In this document: in pieces, positions 15,597 through 23,900 of the stretch
Position numbering within the stretch: position 1 is the first letter of the stretch
Layout of the letters: every line of letters begins with the position of its first letter
NCBI GenBank assembly: GCA_028532905.1
Contig: JAQQAM010000229.1
Span: 1 to 37,684, forward strand
Reading direction: 5' to 3'
Origin: Spirochaetales bacterium
GTDB lineage: Bacteria > Spirochaetota > Spirochaetia > DSM-2461
Length of the DNA: 37,684 bases
Notes under the pieces: generated by a model
The model's input: only the letters and a program-made list of their open reading frames with translations
Told to the model about the DNA's origin: nothing
Databases searched by the model: none
Made by a program: the position numbers and the translations under genes

Positions 15597-15725
15597 GGGC
15601 GCTCCCCCGGCCGGCCGGGGTCAGGCTTTGCGGGGGTGCCCGTCCGGCCAGTCAGAGCCTGACCAGACCGCTTCAAGGGTCGTACCGCAGGCGAAGCCGA
15701 GGAACGAGCCCGGCCCGCAGCGCCC
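15597..15725. repeat. GC-rich structured intergenic element with terminal inverted repeats
   Basis: About 129 bp, much richer in GC than its surroundings, bounded by GGGCGCT and AGCGCCC. Inside is a 9-bp inverted repeat (GGTCAGGCT at 15619-15627, AGCCTGACC at 15656-15664) and the self-complementary stretch CCCCCGGCCGGCCGGGG. It lies within the presumed TolC-kinase transcript. No coding potential is evident. It looks like a dispersed REP/MITE-type intergenic element, but no second copy is present in the window. Confidence 0.5.
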
Positions 15726-15734
15726 CTCCAATCC

Positions 15735-17039
15735 TTAGCGCATCAGGGCGAGATCTGTATTCAGGGCCAGCTCCAGGTCCAGCAGACTGGACAGGTAGCT
15801 GTAACGGCTTAAAAGGAGATCCTGGTTGGCCGAAAGGAGCTTGTTCTGGGCATCTTCCACATCCAGCAGCTCCGCTGTCCCCTGGTTATAGGCCTGCTCG
15901 GTCATCTGGAAGGTTCTCAGAGCCAGCTCTGCCGACGCCTCGGAGGTTTCTATATTGGTCCAGGCCCCTTCCAGGGTCATCACCAGGGAGCGGATCTCCT
16001 TTTCGGCGCTGTTCATGGTTTCCTGTACCTGAATGGATGATTTTTCCGTACTGCGCCCGGCGTTACTGATGGACGTTCTGTCTGCTGAGCCGGGAATGAA
16101 TCCGTCCAGGGGAATGGAGAGGTTCATGGACAGGGTTGCCGTATCGGACCAGCCGGGTGACTGTGAGAGGGAGGTAATAGAATTATTCCAGCCGGCACTC
16201 AAAGCCAGAGAGGGTGCCAGGGAGGCGGCCTTGGTCATCCGCTCCTGATTTTCCTGGATTTCCAGACTCTTCTGACTGCTTTGCACATCCAGGCGGCCTG
16301 CCAGGTAGCTGTTTACCAGAACATCAGGTTCCAGATCAATCTTTTCCACATCCAGAGTCCCCTGCAGTTCAATCTCCTGTGTCAGATCCATACCCAGAAG
16401 GTTTTTGAAAGACATCAGCTGGTTTTCATAGGCCGTCTGCACATCCTGATAAGCCGGGCGCAGCAGTTCCAGAGAGTTTTGTGCCTGCAGGACGGTCAGC
16501 TCCGATGCCAGACCATTCAGATAATTGGTCTGGGCCTGTTCGTACCGTTTCCGGGCCAGATCGATGCTTTTCTCCTGAAGCAGTACATTCTCCCGGGATG
16601 CCAGGAGGTAGCTGAACTGTTTGCGTATGGTCGATTCCAGATAACTCTGTTCATATTCATAACTCAAAGACTGCAGGTCATAACCCAGAGCAGCGGATTC
16701 CATGGCGTAGTAGTTTGTCAGACCCAGTGGCAGGGTCACGCTCCCGCCGAAGCTGGCACTCCAGGGGTCTCCCGAGGTGGCCATGGTTTCGTCACTGAAC
16801 AGCTCGTCTGCTGCACTGATTCCGGCACTGGCCGAGAAAGAGGGGAGGAAGGAGTTCCATCTGTTTCTGTTGGACTCTTCGCTGCTGGCCAGGTCAAGAG
16901 CCGATCCCCTTAAGGAGAGATTCTGTGTCATACCGATCTCTACGGCTCCCTCTTCTGTTAGAATCAGTGTTTCCTGAGCCCCCAGGGCTCCTGCACTGAT
17001 CATCATGCCCAGCAGGCCTGTCATTATTTTTCTATTCAT
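15735..17039 (-). CDS. TolC-family outer-membrane efflux channel
   Basis: A 434-residue protein with signal peptide (IMTGLLGMMISAGALGAQE, cleavage about residue 21). It shows the internal duplication of TolC proteins: long helical hairpins rich in Ala, Gln and Glu, with LYxNGLA-like segments (QAQTNYLNGLASELTVLQAQNSLE in the first half, AYNQGTAELLDVEDAQNKLLSANQDLLLSRY in the second). It would form the outer-membrane duct for the RND pump encoded on the separate unit. ATG 17039 has an AAGGGA site. First gene of the operon TolC-kinase-regulator, starting at a perfect sigma-54 promoter, so channel and regulator are made together. Confidence 0.92.
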   Translation of the reverse strand: MNRKIMTGLLGMMISAGALGAQETLILTEEGAVEIGMTQNLSLRGSALDLASSEESNRNRWNSFLPSFSASAGISAADELFSDETMATSGDPWSASFGGSVTLPLGLTNYYAMESAALGYDLQSLSYEYEQSYLESTIRKQFSYLLASRENVLLQEKSIDLARKRYEQAQTNYLNGLASELTVLQAQNSLELLRPAYQDVQTAYENQLMSFKNLLGMDLTQEIELQGTLDVEKIDLEPDVLVNSYLAGRLDVQSSQKSLEIQENQERMTKAASLAPSLALSAGWNNSITSLSQSPGWSDTATLSMNLSIPLDGFIPGSADRTSISNAGRSTEKSSIQVQETMNSAEKEIRSLVMTLEGAWTNIETSEASAELALRTFQMTEQAYNQGTAELLDVEDAQNKLLSANQDLLLSRYSYLSSLLDLELALNTDLALMR

Positions 17040-17076
17040 ATTGATCCCTTTTCATTCATATTGTTGTGAGTCCTGT

Positions 17077-17092
17077 TGCAAGGGCTGTGCCA
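17077..17092 (-). promoter_or_regulatory. Sigma-54 (RpoN) promoter of the TolC-kinase-regulator operon
   Basis: Minus strand TGGCACAGCCCTTGCA matches all defined positions of TGGCACRNNNNTTGCW, with GG-N10-GC spacing. It ends 38 bp before the TolC start codon. Confidence 0.9.
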
Positions 17093-17155
17093 AATGCCCA
17101 AACAGCCCCTCAGGGACCTTTCAGAGCCAGTCCGGGGAGTCATTCCCGAACCGGG

Positions 17156-17192
17156 CTGTGAAAAATCTGCGCAGTATTCCTGTTTTTCACAG
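17156..17192. promoter_or_regulatory. Extra inverted repeat (CTGTGAAAAA-N17-TTTTTCACAG) upstream of the TolC promoter
   Basis: Perfect 10-bp arms separated by 17 bp. The right arm is shared with the enhancer at 17183-17213, so this region may hold one and a half activator sites. The arms carry the same CTGTGAA half-site as the MFP enhancer. Confidence 0.6.
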
Positions 17193-17213
17193 TCTTTCGG
17201 TTTCATGGAAAAA
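17183..17213. promoter_or_regulatory. Enhancer (UAS) for the sigma-54 TolC promoter
   Basis: TTTTTCACAG-N11-CATGGAAAAA (7 of 10 positions symmetric). Its centre (17198) is 121 bp from the downstream end of the promoter element, identical to the distance at the MFP promoter. It also abuts the -35 box of the divergent cNMP gene. Confidence 0.72.
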
Positions 17214-17216
17214 CTC

Positions 17217-17244
17217 TTTTCACACGGGAGGGATCGACTATAAT
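17217..17244 (+). promoter_or_regulatory. Sigma-70-type promoter of the cNMP-STAS gene, giving a leaderless message
   Basis: TTTTCA (17217-17222), 16-bp spacer, perfect TATAAT (17239-17244). The ATG is at 17252, only 7 bp after the -10 box, so transcription would begin at or next to the start codon. The nearest Shine-Dalgarno-like run (GGGAGG, 17226-17231) is 20 bp away, too far to act. Confidence 0.55.
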
Positions 17245-17251
17245 CATAGGT

Positions 17252-18676
17252 ATGAACAAGAACAAACTGCTGCGTTTTGAAGAAGGGGACGTTCTGTTCC
17301 GCACCGGGGACAATACCCGGGAAATGTATATTATCCGTTCGGGCACCGTTAAGGTCATGGGCTATAAAAACGGTGAATACTTTCTCATAACCGAGCTGGG
17401 CAAGGGGCACTATATCGGGGAGATGTCCTTTCTCACCGGGATTCCCCGTTCCGCTACTGTTGTAGCCGGATCGCCGGTTCTTGTGAATGTGGTTTCCGCC
17501 GATCTTCTGAGCCAGGAGGATCTGGGACTAAGCAGCTGGGCCGTCAGTATTGCCAAGGTTCTGGTCAGGCGGATACGGAAAACAACGGAAATGCTGGGAA
17601 ACTATCTTCTCACCACTCCCCCTGAACCCGGGGGCAGAAGGAAAGAGGACAATGAAAGAGTTCCCTTTTCCGTTTTCTACAGCCCCATATGGGAGAACAG
17701 GCTCTATCTGAAAGGATTTCTCACAGAAGATTGCATTGATGAAATCAAAGAGAAAATCCGGACTCTGAGGATGAAGGAGATTAATCCGGTTATCCTCGAT
17801 TTCTCTGACGTGATTGATGTGGATAATCAGGGCATCAACTATCTGTATGAGCTCATTCAGTCCTACAATGTGAAAAACAATGAAATTCAGATAGAGAATA
17901 TCCAGCTGATCCGGGACAAGGTCATCTCCATCAAAGGGATTCAGGATATTGTTATATCCACCAAAACACCCATCAAACGGATTGAGGCCGGAGAGTATCT
18001 GATCCGTCAGGACAGTGTGGAAAACACCATGTATGTGGTTAAGTCCGGGAGTTTTTCCGTGGTCAGGCATGTGGACGGGCAGGAGTTGAAACTGGCCGGC
18101 ATCGAGGCCGGTGATGTGACCGGGGAGATGTCTCTGGTCAAGCAGGGCGTCCGTTCCGCATCGGTAATCGCAGACAAGTCCTCCATGGTCTACGTCATCG
18201 ACACAAAAGAGTTTTACAAGAATACATATAATGTCCCCACCTGGTTTATGGAACTCATCAAGGGGCTGGTGGACCGCCTGCGGGATACCAATGAAATGCT
18301 GGAGGAACGGATTACCGAGCAGATCCGGCAGGAAGAGGAGAAGGAGTGGCCCACTCCCTTCAGTATAATGGTGGACAGCCAGAATCCGGGGAAAATGAAA
18401 CTCCAGGGCATTATGACGATTCCCAACCTGCAGTATTTTACCCAGGCCGCCGAACTGGAGGTCCGCAGAGGAAGCCGGGAGCTGACGGTGAATCTGGGAA
18501 AAGTGGAAAGCGCCGACAGCCAGAGCATTTCCTATCTTCTGTACCTGTACAGGAAGCTTAAGGCCCGGAATGTTATTCTCAAATTTGAAAATACCCCCCG
18601 GGAACTGATGGAAATGTTCCGGAAACGGACCGTACGCTGGGGAGACAGGCCCGAAGAGACGGGCTCAGAAGACTAA
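17252..18676 (+). CDS. Duplicated cyclic-nucleotide-binding/STAS-like domain protein
   Basis: A 474-residue soluble protein made of two copies of cNMP-binding domain plus STAS-like domain. Copy 1: the cNMP domain spans about residues 5-120 with the phosphate cassette IGEMSFLTGIPRSATV; the STAS-like domain includes VILDFSDVIDVDNQGINYLYEL. Copy 2: the cNMP domain (IEAGEYLIRQDSVENTMYVVKSG, then TGEMSLVKQGVRSASV) and the STAS-like LTVNLGKVESADSQSISYLLYL. The Glu and Arg that hold the cyclic phosphate are present in both copies. The STAS phospho-serine position is Asn in copy 1 and Ser in copy 2, so only the second could be switched by phosphorylation. There is no DNA-binding domain. It is divergent from the TolC operon and shares its enhancer region. 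Confidence 0.85.
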   Translation: MNKNKLLRFEEGDVLFRTGDNTREMYIIRSGTVKVMGYKNGEYFLITELGKGHYIGEMSFLTGIPRSATVVAGSPVLVNVVSADLLSQEDLGLSSWAVSIAKVLVRRIRKTTEMLGNYLLTTPPEPGGRRKEDNERVPFSVFYSPIWENRLYLKGFLTEDCIDEIKEKIRTLRMKEINPVILDFSDVIDVDNQGINYLYELIQSYNVKNNEIQIENIQLIRDKVISIKGIQDIVISTKTPIKRIEAGEYLIRQDSVENTMYVVKSGSFSVVRHVDGQELKLAGIEAGDVTGEMSLVKQGVRSASVIADKSSMVYVIDTKEFYKNTYNVPTWFMELIKGLVDRLRDTNEMLEERITEQIRQEEEKEWPTPFSIMVDSQNPGKMKLQGIMTIPNLQYFTQAAELEVRRGSRELTVNLGKVESADSQSISYLLYLYRKLKARNVILKFENTPRELMEMFRKRTVRWGDRPEETGSED

Positions 18677-18717
18677 AGGGCTACTCCGGACAATAGATAT
18701 CCCTTCTCATTTTTTTC

Positions 18718-18746
18718 TTGTCAGACAGAGAGTCCTGATATATTAT
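18718..18746 (+). promoter_or_regulatory. Promoter of the URO-D-like/LacI operon
   Basis: TTGTCA (18718-18723), 17-bp spacer, TATTAT (18741-18746). It is followed directly by an operator-like inverted repeat. Confidence 0.65.
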
Positions 18747-18771
18747 GCTAAATATAAACTAAATATTTAGC
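18747..18771. promoter_or_regulatory. Operator-like inverted repeat over the URO-D-like/LacI transcription start
   Basis: GCTAAATAT-N7-ATATTTAGC, a perfect 9-bp inverted repeat that starts right after the -10 box and covers the expected start site. The LacI-family protein of this operon is the natural candidate repressor, although the 7-bp gap lacks the central CG typical of LacI sites. Confidence 0.55.
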
Positions 18772-18825
18772 AACGTAAGAAACCCGGCTCCTATGGGGTG
18801 GCGGGTGAACAAAAAGGAGCACTCC

Positions 18826-19899
18826 ATGACCGGAAAGGAACGGATCGGGAATATTCTTCAGAGAAAACCCGTAGACCGGATAGGATTATATGAACACTTC
18901 TGGGATGATACGAAAAAATCCTGGATTCAGAAGGGAGAGATGAAGGAGTCCGAAAGCTATGCGGAACACTTCGGATTTGATATGGACGCCTTCTGGTCCT
19001 TTAATATGGTGGCTGACCTGGATAAAGAGCCGGAAGTGGTGGAGGAAACAGAAGAAACCATCCTGGTTCGGGACGGGAACGGCGCCCTGCTGCGGCGTCA
19101 TAAACTGCATGACAGCACTCCGGAGCATGTGGATTTTCTGGTAAAAGACCGGCTGGCCTGGGAAGAGCATATCAGACCCTTTCTGACCCCCGATCCCGCC
19201 CGGATAGATTTTGAAGGGTACCGGAAGGTCCGTCAGGAGTGCCTGGCTGCCGACCGCTTTTTCTGCTGGAGCGGTGTCAATGTGTTTGAGCTGATGCATC
19301 CTGTCTGCGGGCATGAGTATATGCTGATGGGCATGGCCCTCGATCCGGACTGGATACGGGAGATGGCCGACCTATACAGTACCCTGATGATCAATCTTCT
19401 GGAGATCCTTTTTGAAAAAGAGGGCGCCCCCGACGGCATATGGTTTTACGAGGATATGGGGTTCAAGGACAGACCCTTTATGAGTCCCGACATGTACAGA
19501 GAGCTGATTATGCCGGCGCATAAAAAGACCATAGACTGGGCTCATGGAAGGGGACTTCCTGTGATCATGCACTCCTGCGGTTTTGTGGAACCCCTCCTGC
19601 CCGGCATGGTGGAAGCGGGCATCGACTGTCTGCAGGTTATTGAGGTGAAGGCCGGAATGGATCCCTTGCGCATCCACAAACAGTACGGGTCCGAGCTCTC
19701 TCTTATGGGCGGGATTGATGTAAGAACCATCTGTTCCAATGAAAAATCTCAGATAGACAGAGAACTGGAGGGCAAAATCCCCTTGCTCAAAAAGGGATTC
19801 GGTTTTACTCTTCACAGTGATCACTCCATACCGGAAACGGTTGATCCTGAAACCTACCGCTACTTTATTGAACGGGGACTTGAACTGGGCAGATACTGA
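18826..19899 (+). CDS. Uroporphyrinogen decarboxylase (URO-D)-family protein, methyltransferase-like
   Basis: A 357-residue TIM-barrel protein of the URO-D superfamily. Typical features are the N-terminal MTGKERIGNILQRKPVDRIGL, the central DGIWFYEDMGFKDRPFMSPDMYRELIMPAHK, and VIMHSCGFVEPLLPGMVEAGIDCLQ with a zinc-type HSCG. It lacks the clear heme-pathway residues and context. It more likely belongs to the corrinoid/cobamide methyltransferase-like branch (MtaA/CmuA relatives) seen in anaerobes. The start ATG 18826 has AAGGAG 6 bp upstream; an earlier in-frame ATG at 18793 has none. The stop overlaps the LacI start by one base (TGATG), so they form an operon. Substrate unknown. A second, distant relative is at 28832-30151. 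Confidence 0.8.
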   Translation: MTGKERIGNILQRKPVDRIGLYEHFWDDTKKSWIQKGEMKESESYAEHFGFDMDAFWSFNMVADLDKEPEVVEETEETILVRDGNGALLRRHKLHDSTPEHVDFLVKDRLAWEEHIRPFLTPDPARIDFEGYRKVRQECLAADRFFCWSGVNVFELMHPVCGHEYMLMGMALDPDWIREMADLYSTLMINLLEILFEKEGAPDGIWFYEDMGFKDRPFMSPDMYRELIMPAHKKTIDWAHGRGLPVIMHSCGFVEPLLPGMVEAGIDCLQVIEVKAGMDPLRIHKQYGSELSLMGGIDVRTICSNEKSQIDRELEGKIPLLKKGFGFTLHSDHSIPETVDPETYRYFIERGLELGRY

Positions 19900-20891
19900 T
19901 GTATAAAAAGAGAGTCACACTGAAGGATATTGCTCAGAAGGCAGGGGTCTCGTCCACTGTGGTTTCTGTCGTTCTGAACGGCCGGGAGGATATTCAGATC
20001 GCCCCGGACACCCGGGAGCGTGTGCATTCTGCTGCAAAAGAGCTTGGCTATGTCTACACAAAGCCCCGCCGGGAAAGCAGCCGGCCCCTGATCAGTTTTG
20101 TTCATTCCGAGTCTTATGATCAGCATATCGGAACCTCTTTTTTTGTGACCCTTGCCTCCCGGCTGCGGAGCCTCTGTGAACAGGAGGGATACGGGGTTCA
20201 GGAAATCGAGTGTTCTGTGTCTGCACCCCTGCCCTCCTACCAGACCGTACTGTCTTCCCGTGCCCGGATGATTGTCTCCTTCAATCAGACATTCACCGAA
20301 CTCTGTCTGTCCCAGGGGCACGATGTTCCCCTGTTTCAGGTGCAGGGCGAGAGGCGGGGGGCAGACCGCTGTTCTCTTTATCTTGTGGATGACAGGCAGG
20401 TGGGGGAACTGGCAGCCCTGCGTCTCCTTGATCAGGGACGGCGGTATTGCGCCATGATCTTTCCGCCCCTGAAAGGGCGTTGTGAGCAGGAGCGCTTTCA
20501 GACCTTCCGCCGGACCTTCGAGTCCCGCAAAGCCGGGACAGTACATATTGAGATGGACAGTTCTGCCCATAAAGAGATAGAAGCCTGGTTCCGGAAGGGA
20601 AAGGGGGAGGGGTTCGACAGCTTTTTCTTTTTCAGCGACGCCATGGCTTTACCCGCCCTGCGGGGGCTGCAGACCGGAGGGCGCAGAGTTCCTGAAGACG
20701 CCTCTGTCATAGGAACAGACAATCTGTACTGGGGGCAGTATACCTCTCCCTCACTGACCACTTTGAACCTCCATGAGGAGCTGTTCGCCGGCAGAATCTT
20801 CCGGGATATCCGCAGTTTCATTCAGGACGGCAGCTTCTATCCGGGAGAAACGGTTATCCGCCCCGAGCTGCTGGTGCGGGAATCAGGGTGA
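19899..20891 (+). CDS. LacI family transcriptional regulator
   Basis: A 330-residue regulator. The N-terminal helix-turn-helix and hinge are textbook: VTLKDIAQKAGVSSTVVSVVLNG, then RVHSAAKELGYVYTKP. The rest is the periplasmic-binding-like effector domain, ending SLTTLNLHEELFAGRIFRDI and ELLVRESG. It is coupled to the upstream URO-D-like gene and probably represses that operon through the repeat at 18747-18771. The last 33 bases around its stop codon are one copy of a perfect direct repeat whose other copy lies at 25731-25763. The ancestral gene was apparently followed within 4 bp by the convergent permease stop. Confidence 0.93.
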   Translation: MYKKRVTLKDIAQKAGVSSTVVSVVLNGREDIQIAPDTRERVHSAAKELGYVYTKPRRESSRPLISFVHSESYDQHIGTSFFVTLASRLRSLCEQEGYGVQEIECSVSAPLPSYQTVLSSRARMIVSFNQTFTELCLSQGHDVPLFQVQGERRGADRCSLYLVDDRQVGELAALRLLDQGRRYCAMIFPPLKGRCEQERFQTFRRTFESRKAGTVHIEMDSSAHKEIEAWFRKGKGEGFDSFFFFSDAMALPALRGLQTGGRRVPEDASVIGTDNLYWGQYTSPSLTTLNLHEELFAGRIFRDIRSFIQDGSFYPGETVIRPELLVRESG

Positions 20892-20892
20892 A
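20860..20892 (+). repeat. 33-bp direct repeat, left copy (end of lacI-like gene)
   Basis: A 33-bp sequence starting GCCCCGAGCTGCTGG and ending AATCAGGGTGAA, identical base for base to 25731-25763. It includes the LacI stop codon. The two copies bracket the kinase/methyltransferase/HD-GYP cassette. Confidence 0.95.
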
Positions 20893-20900
20893 AACATAAT

Positions 20901-23900
20901 TTACATATCCGACGGGGTGGATACCAGTATATCTATTGCCTTCATAAACTTATTTTTATTTTCTTCATCAAAATCCATCAGTTTCTCCAGTCTGGACATC
21001 AGAGGTTTTACAAAGTGCTCCATCCTCTTGGATTTTCGCTCATAATCCGTTCTGTGATCCAGCATCATAACCTGACAGAGTGATGGATCACTGTACTCAC
21101 CCAGATATTGAAATCCCAGCTTTCCATACATGGCAACCTGCTTTTTATCATCAGCAAATACATCAAGAAATAAAGTCTCAGTATCTTCGACACGGGCATA
21201 AAGATACGCCAGAGTCATCAGTCCCATGGGAATTATGCTGCCCCGTTCCTTTTTCAGTACGGCCAGCCTGTCAATCTCTGCTGTTCTTTTTCCTTTTGTT
21301 ATTTCACTGATATCAAAGTGGTTGGAAATGGGAAGTTTTCCAGTCATACCCGAGGTTACACAGGAGGCCGTTCCAACCGGCTGAAGCCCTTTGTATGCCA
21401 GAACATGAAAGGCATGCTCATCTATGTCTCTGCGAATCGTCTCTTCCCGATAACCCATTTCTCCCACAAGTATCTTCCTTTGGATGAAAAACACATCATC
21501 CCGTTCCTCGGGAGTTTTTACATTAACAAAACGGATTTTCCATTTATCTCTGGTTTCCAGCGGAAGAGAGACAATAATCTCAGTCCCATGTTCATAGGTA
21601 CTGTTTATATGAATACGTCCCCCCATTTCAGTGAGTATCTGATGGGTGATACTCAGACCCAGTCCAGTTCCTTTTCCCGGTTCTTTTGTTGTAAAGAAAG
21701 GGTCAAATACCTGTTGAATATCCTGTTTGTCAATGCCGATCCCCGTATCCCGAATGGATATGCGGATGGAATAGGATGTCAGCCGGCTTTCCATATACAG
21801 ATGACCGCCGCCGGGCATAGATTGAACTGCATTAACAATAATATTCATAAAGACCTGTTGCAGACTGTTGTTATTCAGCTCTACAGGAGGCAGATCACCT
21901 AAATCCTGATGTATCTGGATTCCCTCGAAATTCATTCCCCTCTGTGCCAGGCGGATTGAATTGTGCAGTACATCGTTAATCTGCAGAAATTCAGCTACAC
22001 CCTTCTCTTTTCTGGAATAGTTTGTCAGGTCTTTGATCACAGAGGCCGCCGTTTCTGAATACTGGATAATATCGTTTGTATATTCGTATAGCTTTGATTC
22101 CGGTTCGAAACTATCAATCATGATTTCAGCAGTACCCAGAATTCCAGCCAGAGGGTTATTCAATTCATGGGCAATACCGGAGGCAAGAGTCCCGATTCCT
22201 GCCAGTTTTTCAGATTGGATCAGTTCGGCCTGCAGTTGTTTCTGCTGGGTGATATCCTGAAAAAACTCCAGAAACAGTTTCTGGTCGGATGGAACGGATA
22301 TGGGATAAAAATGGACATCGAAGATCAATTTCTTTTCCTGACTGGTCTGTTCGACAGAAAAAGGAAGCTGTGTATGAAGACAATCCTGTGCAAGACACTT
22401 TTCACAGGGATGTTCCCTGTTGAAATAGATGCGGTAGCACTTTTCATTTATCATTTCATCATAGTGCTTCTGGAAATATTTTGTTGCCGCAAAATTCACC
22501 ATAATAATGTTGTAATTGATATCCTGAATGGAAATAGGAGCGGTAATACCATCAAAGAAAGCTTCCAGTTTATTCCGGCTTAACACCAGTTCCTGATTCA
22601 GTACCTGCAGTTTATGCTGCTGGTTTTTCAATCGTTCAAAACTGATGGCATTCTCCAGAGTCACCGAGGAATGGTCGCTCAGAATTTCCAGAATATTAAG
22701 CTCAAACTGATTGTAGTAGGCTCTCTCTTTTCCGGGACCCATGATAATATAGCCATTGATTCTGTTTTTAAATATCAGGGGGAGAATAAGACTCGGTTTC
22801 AATTTCAGAACCTTTCCGTTCAGTTCCAGAGAAAAGGAAGGATACACTTTCTGAATCCTGCCGCCCCTTGAACCCGACAGCACTTTTTTCATTTCCTTAT
22901 TCTCTTTAAGGGAGAAAGGAAGTCTGCTCCCGAGCTCAACCCCCAATCCTCTCCATGATATGATCTGATAATTTCCTGCTGAATAATCATGAACAAGCAT
23001 GGTGCACCATTCCAGCTTGTAGGATTCCATTATTTTTTCTGTGGTTCTTGCCCCCAGTTCTGTCAGATCTACAATCGACTTCAGGCTATCCGAGAAATTC
23101 TTCAGATCCTGAAGAGTACTGAAGCGTCTTCCCAGATATAGTTTTTCAATAAATGACTTAGTCCCTTTTCTCAAAGGCTGAAAAGTAAGAGTCAGAATAA
23201 TACCAAGTAAAACGGATATGGCTGCAGGAGATGAAGTCTCACTCATTTTATCCACAAATCTCATCAGCAGCATAGATCCATAAAACAAAGTACTGCTGAC
23301 AATAATCAGAATAAAGTATAGGGTCATCCTCAGTACAAGTGCCGAGTAGTTCAAAAGCTGGTAATTATAGATGGCATAGAAAATAAAGATGGCATTGAGT
23401 GTGGTTCCCAGAATGTCAATAGGATATCTGCCAAGGGGCTCATACAGGTTTGCCAGAACACTGATCAGAAGTATTACCACACCGTAAATAGGGTATGTCA
23501 GTTTTCTCTTTAGAACCTTGTTTTCAGTTTTATATAACTCACGGCTCAGATGTATCAGGGCCAGGATCATATAAATATAGCAAAGGGAATAGATTAAAAT
23601 GGCAGACTGCCCAAGAAGATAATTAAACTCTGAACCTGTAAACCAGGCATTGTCAACGATGTCTCCCTTGAAGTTCTTATAAAGAGAGACGGCATAAACC
23701 AGATATCCTATGAACAGAGAGACTGTGTATCTTCTACCCTTATTTCCTGTAAGACTGAGCAGCGCATGAAACATTGTGATGGGTACACCCAGCATGCCCA
23801 CCATCATGATTCTGTTCCAGATCAGCGGTGTATAAACATTAAAATTTCCATGCATCATGAAAGATCCGAAACTCCAGATCATCATCATGAACATATACAG

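Noticed and set aside
17036-17410. Minus-strand open frame across the TolC promoter region
   Set aside because: It runs through the sigma-54 promoter and enhancers and the start of the cNMP gene, with no recognisable domain.
18677-18717. Terminator after the cNMP-STAS gene
   Set aside because: A T-rich run follows weak AAGGG/CCCTT complementarity, but the stem is only 5 bp with a long loop; not strong enough to list.
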